Position numbers and translations under genes: made by a program | Shown: positions 53,312 to 62,679 of the stretch, piece after piece | How positions within the stretch are numbered: the first letter of the stretch is position 1 | Layout: the number at the start of each line of letters is the position of its first letter | NCBI RefSeq assembly: GCF_900169565.1 | Contig: NZ_LT828648.1 | Location: 2,392,501-2,456,500, forward strand | Length of the DNA: 64,000 bases | Reading direction: 5' to 3' | Source of the DNA: Nitrospira japonica | GTDB lineage: Bacteria; Nitrospirota; Nitrospiria; Nitrospirales; Nitrospiraceae | Notes under the pieces: model-generated | Told to the model about the DNA's origin: nothing | What the model saw: the letters and a program-made list of their open reading frames with translations, nothing else | Database searches by the model: none

Positions 53312-54639
53312 CTCGATCATTGCGTGACAAGTCCGTCATCGTCGTCGGTGCCGGTCTGGCCGGATTGACCGCCGCCGTGGAGCTTCAGAAACAGGGCATG
53401 GCCGTCACTCTATTGGAGGGTCAGGAGCGGGTAGGCGGCAGAGTATTGACGATCAGGGACGGCTTCGTCGATGGGCAATATGCCGAGGCCGGGGCCGAGT
53501 TCATCGACGAGGATCACGAGGAGATCTGCCGCCTGATCCGCAGTCTTCGTCTCAGGCTCACCCCGGTGCTGCGGGAAGGATTCGGCTTCGCCTTGTCGTC
53601 CGGCGGACGAGTCCGCCGCTTGTCCGGGGACGGCATGTGGAAACGGCTGGCGGAGCAGCTGGCTCCGATGATTCGAGCCTATCGGCTGAGCGAGCAGCGG
53701 TGGGACGGTCGGGTGGCGGCTGAATTGGGGGCCCGCTCCGTGGCGGAGTGGATGAAAAGCCGCCGTCTGTCAAAGGAATTGCGTGAAATGCTCGTCGGCC
53801 TGCGCGGGTTTTTCCTGGCCGATCCGGCCGATCTGTCGCTGCTCAGTTTGGTCGATCAGGTCGCCTCGGGCAGTCCCGGCAAGGGTGGGATGTACCGCAT
53901 TGCCGGCGGTAATGACCGGCTCCCGGAGGGGCTTGCCGCCATGTTGTCCGATCGGTTGCTGCTCCGGCACGAAGTATTGGCGATTTCCCGATCGAAACAG
54001 TCGGTCCGCGTGCGCGTGCGTGCCGGGTCTCAGGAATCGTGGCTTCGAGCCGACTACGTCATCCTTGCAATCCCTGCCACGAAAATTCGGACGCTCGACA
54101 TCACGCCGGCGCTTCCTCCGGAGCAGGCCGCTGCCTTTTCGACCTTGCGCTATGGGCCGGTGACCAAAGTATTGCTGCAGTTCGATCGCCGGTTTTGGAA
54201 GCGACGGAATCAGCCGTTGGCCTATGGGACCAACCTGCCGATCGGCGCCCTCTGGGATGCCAATGAACAACAGAAGGGCAGGCAGGGGATTCTGTGCCTG
54301 ATGGCCGGAGGGCAAGCGAGCCGGGCGACGAGAACCCTCGCATCCAGGACAGGCTCGGCCGGTCTGGTGCAGACTCTGCGCTGGCTCGGCGCACCAGGGA
54401 AGCAAGCGGTGGCCATGCGGATGGTGACGTGGGAACGCAATCAGTGGATACGAGGCGGTTATGCGGTATTCGGTCCGGGATTCGATCCGAAGCTGCGGTC
54501 CTGGCTCGCCCGGCCTTGCGGCCGGCTGTTCTTCGCCGGCGAACATACCAGCCTGCGATGGCAGGGCTACATGAATGGCGCCGTCGAGAGTGGGTTCCGT
54601 GCCGCTGCCGAAATCCAGGCCGATATCCGTTTCAGGTAG
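53308..54639 (+). CDS. Flavin-containing amine oxidase
   Basis: The 443-residue protein has the FAD-binding motif VIVVGAGLAGLTAAVEL, then the glycine-rich GGRVLTI after GQERV, and the C-terminal FAD signature RLFFAGEHTSLRWQGYMNGA followed by VESG. This is the monoamine oxidase/phytoene-desaturase superfamily; the amine or other substrate is unknown. It overlaps the DHFR-like gene by 4 nt (ATGA), forming an operon, and precedes the toxin locus by 149 nt. Confidence 0.93.
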   Translation: MTRSLRDKSVIVVGAGLAGLTAAVELQKQGMAVTLLEGQERVGGRVLTIRDGFVDGQYAEAGAEFIDEDHEEICRLIRSLRLRLTPVLREGFGFALSSGGRVRRLSGDGMWKRLAEQLAPMIRAYRLSEQRWDGRVAAELGARSVAEWMKSRRLSKELREMLVGLRGFFLADPADLSLLSLVDQVASGSPGKGGMYRIAGGNDRLPEGLAAMLSDRLLLRHEVLAISRSKQSVRVRVRAGSQESWLRADYVILAIPATKIRTLDITPALPPEQAAAFSTLRYGPVTKVLLQFDRRFWKRRNQPLAYGTNLPIGALWDANEQQKGRQGILCLMAGGQASRATRTLASRTGSAGLVQTLRWLGAPGKQAVAMRMVTWERNQWIRGGYAVFGPGFDPKLRSWLARPCGRLFFAGEHTSLRWQGYMNGAVESGFRAAAEIQADIRFR

Positions 54640-54788
54640 TAGGCGCCTCTCCGGATCATTCCCGTCCGCTCGTATTTCACGCGTCACTCGCCGAATGGTG
54701 ATCGCAAACGCTCCCGTTCTGCCATTGACTCGCTCGCCTGTTTCGGGCACGTTGACGCCCGTGCAGTGCACCGGCCGAGAACGCAGAG

Positions 54789-57700
54789 ATGCCTGAGGCG
54801 ACAGGAACGGAAGACCGAGGCAAGGAACCCAGAGAAAACTCCTTCCAGATTACGCCGCCGGCGATCGCGCTCCCCAAGGGCGGAGGCGCCATCCACGGCA
54901 TGGGCGAAAAGTTCGGCGTCAATCCGGTGACAGGAACCGGGTCGCTGACGATCCCGATCTATACCAGTCCGGGCCGGGCCGGATTCGGGCCGCAACTCAA
55001 CCTGTCCTACGACTCCGGGTCCGGCAACGGGCCATTCGGGTTCGGGTGGAGCCTGTCTCTTCCATCCGTCTCCAGAAAAACGGCGAAGGGCCTCCCGCGT
55101 TACGACGATGCAGCGGACTCGGATGTCTTTATTCTTTCCGGTGCCGAGGATCTGGTTCCCATTTTGGTGCAGCAGGGGGCTCAATGGATTCCCGAGGTCG
55201 TTCCATCGAGAACGATCGGCACGAAGACCTACCACATTCGACGCTATCGGCCCCGTATCGAGGGCCTCTTTGCCCGTATCGAGTGTTGGACGAATCAACA
55301 AGATGACACCGACGTCTCCTGGCGATCGATTTCGAAAGACAACCTCACGACCTGGTACGGGAAAACACCTGAAAGCCGAGTCTTCGACCCTGCCGACCCG
55401 TCCCACATCTTCAGCTGGCTTATTTGCGAAAGTCATGACGACAAGGGGCAGGCCATCGTGTACTCGTACAAGCCGGACGACTCGGAGGGCCTCTTGTCCG
55501 GCCGGGCGCACGAAAAGAACCGGACGACGGCGATCCGGGGGACGAATCGCTATCTCAAGCGCATCAAGTATGGGAATAGGCGCTCCCGCCTCGTCGAGCC
55601 GGATCCGGACCGGTCCCAATGGCTCTTTGAAGTTGTATTCGATTACGGCGAGCATGATTCGGACAGGCCTCAGTCGCTGAATGAGCCCAAGAAGTGGGAG
55701 TGCCGGCAGGATCCGTTCTCCACCTACCGCGCCGGCTTCGAAGTGCGCACCTATCGTCTTTGCCAGCGCGTGCTCATGTTTCACCATTTTCCCGACGAAG
55801 ACATCGGCGCCGATTGTCTCGTCCGTTCCACCGATCTCACCTACTCATATGAACGGCAGGCGGACGACGCTCGCAGTCCCACTTACTCGTTCATCGAGTC
55901 CGTGGAGCAGGTGGCCTATCAACGGAACATAGGGGGAACGTACGACCGGCGCTCGTTTCCTCCCGTCACATTTGAGTATGCCGCAACGGCAGTGAGCGAG
56001 ACGATTCGCGACGTCGATCCGGACAGCCTGGACAATCTTCCGTTCGGTCTGGACGGCCGTCACTATCAATGGGTGGATCTGGACGGCGAAGGGCTCGCCG
56101 GTATTCTCACCGAGCAGGGTGGCAGCTGGCTCTACAAGCGGAACCTCAGTCCCGCGACGGAGCGAGAGGTCGACGGCGTGACGATCACGGACGTCTGTCT
56201 TGCGCCGGTCGAACTCGTGGCTTCCAAGCCCTCATTGGGGACGCTTCGCGCCGGAGGACAGCAGCTGCTCGATCTCGCGGGCGACGGACAACTCGACCTC
56301 GTTCTTCTTCCCGGACCGGCTCAGGGGTTCTACGAGCGAACGCCGGATGGGCAGTGGACGACGTTCAGATCGTTTCAATCGGTTCCGAACTGCGACTGGT
56401 TCGATCCGCATCTCAAGTTCATCGATCTGACCGGAGACGGTCATGCGGACCTCCTGATCACCGAAGACGACGTCTTGCGCTGGCATCCCTCGCTGGCCGA
56501 GGAGGGATTCGGACCTGCGTCCTACGTGCGGCAGGCGCGCGATGAAGAGACAGGGCCGCGACTCATACTCGCGGACGGCACAGAGTCGATCGTGCTCGCG
56601 GACATGTCGGGTGACGGGTTGGTCGATATCGTCCGCATTCGAAACGGAGAAATATGTTACTGGCCGAATCTGGGGTACGGAAGATTTGGCGCCAAGGTCA
56701 CGATGGATCAGTCGCCTTGGTTCGAGGAGCCGGATCTTTTCGATCCCCTACGCCTCCGCCTGGCGGACATCGATGGATCCGGGACGACGGATATCCTCTA
56801 TCTGAGCGAACAGGGCGTTCACCTCTATTTCAATCAATCCGGCAACGGATGGGCGGTCAGGCAGTCGTTGAAGGCCTTTCCTCCGGTTGACGATCTTGCA
56901 GGGATCATGACGGCGGATCTGTTCGGCAACGGCACCGCATGCCTGGTATGGTCGTCGCCGGCTCCGGGCAATGCGCGCCGGCCGATGCGCTATGTGGACC
57001 TCATGGGAGGCCGGAAACCGCACGTCATGGTCCGTACGGCGAATAATCTCGGAGCCGAGACGCGTATCGAATACGCGCCGTCGACCAAGTTTTATGTGGC
57101 AGACCGCCTTGCCGGCAAGCCGTGGGCGACGAAAATTCCTTTCCCGGTCCATTGCGTGGAGAAAATCACCGTCGCGGACAAATGGCGCAGGGCCACGTTT
57201 TCATTCACCTACAGTTATCACCATGGCTACTTCGACGGCATCGAACGGGAATTTCGCGGATTCGGCCGTGTCGAACAGACGGATACCGAAGACTACGGAG
57301 CCTTCGCCGGGGGAAATGTCGAAAGCCCCTACATCACCGACACCAAGGAACTGTATCAGCCGCCGGTCAAGACCGTGACCTGGTTTCATACGGGAGCGTT
57401 TCTCGATCGGCATACAGTGCTCGGCCATTTCCAGGACGAATATTTTCCCAACTGGTACGAGGCGCTGAAGCCGGACGACACGACCGTGCTCGGGGGCTTT
57501 CGCGAGAACACGCTGCCCGAGCCCGATCTGATCGTCCAGGATCTTTCCGCGGATGAGTGGCGTCAGGCGTTGCGGGCTTGCAAGGGCATGGTGCTCCGGC
57601 GGGAAATCTACGAACTCGACGTGGACAAGCTGGCGGTCGGAGTGCATGACCCGGTCAGGTTGTTCTCCACGGCGTACCACAACTGCCATATCCGGCGGGT

Positions 57701-60700
57701 GCAGCCCGCACAGGGCAATCCCCATGCGGTGTTTCTCGTCACCGAATGCGAGTCCATCACCTATCAATATGAGTTGGACCTGACGACGGAGATCCTGACG
57801 CCCGACCCTCGTGTCGCCCATACGCTGAATCTGCGCATCGACGAGTTTGGCAATGTCCAACAGAGCGTCGCGGCCGTGTACCCTCGGTTCGGAAGGCACC
57901 GTGACGCTTCGCTGCCGAATGAGACGGAAGACCTGGTTGCTGCCATCCAACGGGAACGGCACCTCGTGTACACCGAGACGCGCTACACAGCGGATGCTCA
58001 AGATCAGGACAATTACCGGCTCCGCCTTCCCTGCGAGGTGTCCCGTTACGACGTGACGGGCATCACTCCATTGAACGGAGGTTATTTTGCATTGGGCGAG
58101 TTGAGGAGCTGTCGGCTGAGCCCCGGCCGATATCAAATCGACCCCGCTCCGGGAGACGTCGAGGTGGTGGAAATTCCCTACCACCAAGTCGCCGACGGGA
58201 CATCGATTCAGAAACGGCTGATCGAGCGGCTCCGCACGTTGTTTTTCGAGACGGACCTCGCGACCTTCCTACCTCTCGGCGGGTTGAACAGCCTCGCGTT
58301 GAAATATGAGGATTACAAGCTGGCATTGACCGATGACCTGCTCGAGGCCGTCTTCGGAACCAAACTGGCCCAGCTCGCTTGGGACGGTCTCAAAGATGTG
58401 ACGATGAGCGGATATATCAGCGGGCAGCCGCTTGGCGCTCGCTTTCCGAACGAAGCCATCGACGGGGAATATTGGGTCAGATCCGGGACGGCCGCGTTCT
58501 CCGACGATGCGGCCGAACATTTCTACTTGCCCGAGCGTTATGCCGATCCCTTCGGTCACGTCACGACGCTGTTGTTCGATCGGACCTACGATCTGTTCAT
58601 CAAGTCCAGCACCGATGCGTTGGGTAATACCGCCGCCGTCGAAGCGTTCGATTATCGCGTGCTCGCCCCGTCGGCCTTGAAGGATATGAACGACAATCTG
58701 ACCGAAATGCGCTACGACATTCTCGGCTTGCCCGCCGTGATGGCGATGAAAGGAAAAGGAACTCAAGGAGACAGTCTGGACGGCATCACCCCCGCGGTCC
58801 TCAACCCGTCGCTCGATCAACTCATCGGCTACTTTCAGGGTGCCTTCGACAACGGGGAGGCGCGCCGTCTGCTCGGCAACGCCACCGTACGGTATGTCTA
58901 CCACATGGGAGAGGAACGGCAAGGCACGGAAGTGACCTTCGCGGTTCATCCGCCGGTTGCCGGGAGTATCGTGCGGGAGCGACATGTTGCGCAACTCGGT
59001 CCGGATGAAGAAAGCCGGCTGCAGGCGGCGTTTGAATATTCCGACGGATTGGGTGCGCTGTTGGTTACGAAGTCGCAGGCGGAGCCGGCAGCGGGATCAA
59101 CGGTCCTGCGCTGGATCGCCTCGGGCAAGACGGTCTTCAACAACAAGGGCAAGCCGGTCAAGCAATACGAGCCGTACTTCAGTACGAGCGAGCATCGATT
59201 CGACGACGCCGAGGCTGAAGCTGAAATGGGCGTCACGCCGATCATGTATTACGATGCCGTTGGGCGCCTCATTCGCACCGAACTGCCCGACGGTTCCTTC
59301 AGCCGCGTCGTATTCTCTCCCTGGCACGTCACGGCTTTCGATCGCAACGACACGGCCTATGATCCGACGGGACATGCTCACAGCGACTGGTACAAGCGCA
59401 GGACGGATCCCGCTCATCCTCGATTCGGCGAATTCAACGCTGTGGACGATCGGCGGGCTGCCGATCTCGTGAAAGTTCATGCCATGACCCCTGCGCAGGT
59501 GTTGTTCGACAGTCGGGGGCGCGAAGCGATGTCCGTCGCCCATAATGCCTATGCCTATCCCAACGGAGGTTCGAGCGGAGACGAGCGGTACGTGACCTTC
59601 ACCAAGCTCGATGCTGAAGGCAAGCCACTCTGGATCAGAGACGGGAACCGAAATCTCGTAATGCAATACATCACGCCTCCGAAACCGGGCCGATGGAGCG
59701 AACAGCCGAATGAAACGGTACCTGCCGGCTCCGTGCCCTGCTACGACCTGGCAGGACATCCGCTGTATCAGCACAGCATGGATGCCGGCGATCGATGGAC
59801 GCTGAACGACGCAGCGGGCATGTCCCTCTATGCCTGGGATCTCAACGAGCGCCGTGAGTCGGACGGCTCTCTCGTCGTGGAGGACCGCCAGTTTCATTCG
59901 ACGTACGACGCGCTCCATCGGCCGTCCGAACAATGGCTGACGGTCAACGCGTCTCAGCCCCAATTGATCGTACGGTTTGGTTACGGAGAACGTGAAGCCG
60001 GCGCGAAGCAGGCCAATATACGCGGCCGGCTTTATGAGCACATTGATCAAAGCGGCCGCCAGACGGCCGATGCCTACGATTTCAAGGGAAACGTCGTGAC
60101 GGCTACGCGACAACTCGCCGCAGGCTATCGCGAGCCGGTCATCGGATGGCAACCGGGCAGTTCGACCGCCGTCTTGGAGGCGGAGCGGTTCGAGCAGCGG
60201 ACCGAATACGACGCGGTGAATCGCATCACTCGCCGCTATAACTGGCATTCGGGCACCGGCGGCCTCGTCGCCGTATATGAACTCACGTACAACGAGCGCG
60301 GCGCGCTTCAACGGGAAGAAATCGTCGTTCGCGGGCTGAAGACGCCGGATGGGTATCAGGAAAGCACGCAGAGCCGCAGGACGGCGGCGATTGCCGGCAT
60401 TACCTACAATGCCAAAGGCCAACGAGAGCGAATCGAGTATGGGAACGGGACGACCACGTGCTACGACTATGATGCTGAAACGTTCCGGCTGACCCAGTTG
60501 CGCACGACGAGGCCGGCATACGATCCACCGTTCCCGAGCCGCCGGTCGCAATTCAAGAACGACCGAGTGCTCCAGAACCTGTTCTACGCCTACGATCCCG
60601 TCGGCAACATCATGGAAATCGAAGATGATGCGTATGAACCGGCGTTCTTCGACAACCAGCAGGTCGATCCCAAGAGCCAGTATGTCTACGATGCGCTATA

Positions 60701-61103
60701 CCGGTTGATTTTTGCGATGGGGCGCCAGAACGGAGCCTTGCGCGGTGCGCCGGCGAATATCGAGCCGGATGCCCCCGGCCTGTCATTTCCAGTTCGCCCG
60801 ACGGATCCGCACGCACTGAGCGCCTACAGGCAGACGTATCGCTATGACCCCGCTGGGAACATCCTTCGCCTCCGCCATGACGCAGGCCTCGGCAGTTGGA
60901 CGCGGGACTACGCCTATGCATTTGAGGATGCGGCGCAGCCGGCGAGCAACCGCCTCTGGCAAACGTGGGACGGCGGCGACAGAACGCAGGCGGTCTCCTA
61001 TGCCTACGACGTTCACGGCAGCATGCAGAACTTGGCCAACGTGACGCCGGCTCAGTACGTTCGCTGGGACTATCGCGACATGATACGCGAGTTGGAACTA
61101 TGA
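54789..61103 (+). CDS. Tc toxin TcB-TcC-like giant protein, N-terminal reading frame (SpvB/TcdB/Rhs)
   Basis: This 2104-residue frame opens with a SpvB/TcaC domain (about 12-340: ALPKGGGAIHGMGEKFGVNP, GFGWSLSLPSVSR). VCBS/FG-GAP-like repeats follow at about 425-695 (DLAGDGQLDLVLLPG, DLTGDGHADLLITEDDV, DMSGDGLVDIVRIRNG, DIDGSGTTDILYL), then TcdB middle domains and Rhs-type YD repeats (YDPVGNIMEI, YDPAGNILRLRHD, YDVHGSMQNL). In known Tc toxins TcB and TcC form a hollow cocoon holding the toxic C-terminus. The frame ends at TGA 61101-61103 just before the Rhs core. The rest continues one frame over, so the gene is frameshifted. Confidence 0.9.
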   Translation: MPEATGTEDRGKEPRENSFQITPPAIALPKGGGAIHGMGEKFGVNPVTGTGSLTIPIYTSPGRAGFGPQLNLSYDSGSGNGPFGFGWSLSLPSVSRKTAKGLPRYDDAADSDVFILSGAEDLVPILVQQGAQWIPEVVPSRTIGTKTYHIRRYRPRIEGLFARIECWTNQQDDTDVSWRSISKDNLTTWYGKTPESRVFDPADPSHIFSWLICESHDDKGQAIVYSYKPDDSEGLLSGRAHEKNRTTAIRGTNRYLKRIKYGNRRSRLVEPDPDRSQWLFEVVFDYGEHDSDRPQSLNEPKKWECRQDPFSTYRAGFEVRTYRLCQRVLMFHHFPDEDIGADCLVRSTDLTYSYERQADDARSPTYSFIESVEQVAYQRNIGGTYDRRSFPPVTFEYAATAVSETIRDVDPDSLDNLPFGLDGRHYQWVDLDGEGLAGILTEQGGSWLYKRNLSPATEREVDGVTITDVCLAPVELVASKPSLGTLRAGGQQLLDLAGDGQLDLVLLPGPAQGFYERTPDGQWTTFRSFQSVPNCDWFDPHLKFIDLTGDGHADLLITEDDVLRWHPSLAEEGFGPASYVRQARDEETGPRLILADGTESIVLADMSGDGLVDIVRIRNGEICYWPNLGYGRFGAKVTMDQSPWFEEPDLFDPLRLRLADIDGSGTTDILYLSEQGVHLYFNQSGNGWAVRQSLKAFPPVDDLAGIMTADLFGNGTACLVWSSPAPGNARRPMRYVDLMGGRKPHVMVRTANNLGAETRIEYAPSTKFYVADRLAGKPWATKIPFPVHCVEKITVADKWRRATFSFTYSYHHGYFDGIEREFRGFGRVEQTDTEDYGAFAGGNVESPYITDTKELYQPPVKTVTWFHTGAFLDRHTVLGHFQDEYFPNWYEALKPDDTTVLGGFRENTLPEPDLIVQDLSADEWRQALRACKGMVLRREIYELDVDKLAVGVHDPVRLFSTAYHNCHIRRVQPAQGNPHAVFLVTECESITYQYELDLTTEILTPDPRVAHTLNLRIDEFGNVQQSVAAVYPRFGRHRDASLPNETEDLVAAIQRERHLVYTETRYTADAQDQDNYRLRLPCEVSRYDVTGITPLNGGYFALGELRSCRLSPGRYQIDPAPGDVEVVEIPYHQVADGTSIQKRLIERLRTLFFETDLATFLPLGGLNSLALKYEDYKLALTDDLLEAVFGTKLAQLAWDGLKDVTMSGYISGQPLGARFPNEAIDGEYWVRSGTAAFSDDAAEHFYLPERYADPFGHVTTLLFDRTYDLFIKSSTDALGNTAAVEAFDYRVLAPSALKDMNDNLTEMRYDILGLPAVMAMKGKGTQGDSLDGITPAVLNPSLDQLIGYFQGAFDNGEARRLLGNATVRYVYHMGEERQGTEVTFAVHPPVAGSIVRERHVAQLGPDEESRLQAAFEYSDGLGALLVTKSQAEPAAGSTVLRWIASGKTVFNNKGKPVKQYEPYFSTSEHRFDDAEAEAEMGVTPIMYYDAVGRLIRTELPDGSFSRVVFSPWHVTAFDRNDTAYDPTGHAHSDWYKRRTDPAHPRFGEFNAVDDRRAADLVKVHAMTPAQVLFDSRGREAMSVAHNAYAYPNGGSSGDERYVTFTKLDAEGKPLWIRDGNRNLVMQYITPPKPGRWSEQPNETVPAGSVPCYDLAGHPLYQHSMDAGDRWTLNDAAGMSLYAWDLNERRESDGSLVVEDRQFHSTYDALHRPSEQWLTVNASQPQLIVRFGYGEREAGAKQANIRGRLYEHIDQSGRQTADAYDFKGNVVTATRQLAAGYREPVIGWQPGSSTAVLEAERFEQRTEYDAVNRITRRYNWHSGTGGLVAVYELTYNERGALQREEIVVRGLKTPDGYQESTQSRRTAAIAGITYNAKGQRERIEYGNGTTTCYDYDAETFRLTQLRTTRPAYDPPFPSRRSQFKNDRVLQNLFYAYDPVGNIMEIEDDAYEPAFFDNQQVDPKSQYVYDALYRLIFAMGRQNGALRGAPANIEPDAPGLSFPVRPTDPHALSAYRQTYRYDPAGNILRLRHDAGLGSWTRDYAYAFEDAAQPASNRLWQTWDGGDRTQAVSYAYDVHGSMQNLANVTPAQYVRWDYRDMIRELEL

Positions 61104-62535
61104 CAGCGGGAGGCAGCGGACTCGGAAAGTCATCGAGAGTCGTACCGGGACGAAGCAGTGGGAGCGCGTGGATCTCGGCGGGTTCGAACGGTATCGCCGC
61201 TATGCGGGCGGTCACGTCGTCGAGGAGATCGAGACGCATCATGTCACGGGTGACTCGCGGAGGTTCTTGCTCGTGGATGATGTGCTCAGGACGGACCATC
61301 CGCGGCTGTCGACGGGCGCGCACTATCGCTACCAACTCGGCAATCATCTGGGATCCGCCTGTCTTGAGCTCAATGACGATGCCGAGGTCATTTCCTACGA
61401 GGAGTACCACCCCTACGGAACGAGCGCGTACCGGGCGACGAACAACGCGGTCGAAGCGCCGATGAAACGGTACCGGTATACGGGCATGGAACGGGACGAG
61501 GAAAGCGGACTCAATTATCACTCTGCGAGGTATTACGCCCCTTGGTTGGGACGATGGGTCAGCGCCGATCCCTTCAGCCTGATCGATGGAGGAAATCTCA
61601 TCGGCTATGCGTTGGACAATCCCATCGGACGCACGGATACAAGCGGTCTCGCCAGCACGGGAGAAGTGACCGAATTCGATTCAGACAAGCTGATCAAAGA
61701 GTTCGACGCACTGCCGAATGTATCGGGCGATTGGATCGAGGCCCACAAGAAATTCAACGAGACAGTTCAAGCTAATTTGCTGGAAGAGCCCACGCCCACG
61801 ACGGCACGGGAAAAGTCCGTTGACGCCGATATCGAAACCGAGGCGCATGATCGCGCCGTCGTCAACATCGTGAATGCCGCGATTGACACCGCGTCCGCGT
61901 TGGTCAGGTCCAAGGGAATCGAGGTGTCCGAGCATGATCTGCTCAAGATTGCTCTGCAGATGGTCGTCTACCCCTATCGGACGGGTCATGGCCTGACCGA
62001 GAATCTGATTTTGAGGGACGTCGATCACTTTCTGACCGGCAGAATTCAGGCTTGGCGAGATTATGTGCCCAGAATTCCTCTGGTCGATATTGCCCCACTT
62101 GGGAAGGGGGCCACGAACGATCCCGGAATCATCTTGCTCGGCAACTATGCGGCGATGGTCTATGACGACATCAAGCGTGTATCGTTTCGCACGCATCCCA
62201 AGCCGGATGAGAAACATGCCAAGAGTTCCATGGATCAAGACTCCAAGCCGGCCTCGGCGCCGGGCGGCCGGTTTTGGGCCTATTTCGGAGGAGACTTACT
62301 GACGACCCGCGACCATCCGAGCGAATCGGCCGCCCCCTGGAAATTGAAGATTTCGTATGACGACGTAAAGGCGGCGCGATCCACTTGGTCAGTCATGAAG
62401 ACGGCGCTCGAAATCTCGTACGAGGTGGCAAAACAGAAAGCGGCCCAAACGCTACAAGAATTGATCGACGCGATCGAGAACATGGGGGATCCAACCGGCA
62501 CGCTGCGGTTCATCGGAGAACGAATGCATGACTAG
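61084..62535 (+). pseudogene. Frameshifted continuation of the Tc toxin gene: Rhs core and C-terminal toxin domain
   Basis: The frame opens after a stop at 61081-61083 and carries on the protein: YDSGRQRTRKVIE, WERVDLGGFERYRRY, then the Rhs-associated core (YHPYGTSAYRATNNAVEAPM, YRYTGMERDEESGLNYHSAR, RWVSADPFSLIDGG, YALDNPIGRTDTSG). After it comes a C-terminal domain of about 295 residues that I do not recognise, the place where Rhs/TcC proteins carry their toxin. A GTG at 61168 could start a separate product, but it lies inside the conserved core. The few residues usually found between RELEL and YDSG (a glycine-rich link) are missing, which points to a small deletion rather than a designed split. 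Confidence 0.8.
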
Positions 62536-62679
62536 CGTTGCGCGGCATGTCGTGCCGTGTATGCAGATCGACGATGGGACAACCATGAGACGCTGCGACT
62601 TCTGAAGCCATGCTGTCAATCTTGCGGCCCATTGGGGCTCTTTTCATGCGCGAGAGTTGCGAAAGGATGTAGGTGAGCT

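Noticed and set aside
61084..61110. Programmed +1 frameshift at CTA TGA C, resembling the prfB site CTT TGA C
   Set aside because: The P-site codon cannot re-pair well in the new frame, there is no upstream Shine-Dalgarno-like booster in place, and a linker expected at the junction is missing, so a deletion is likelier.
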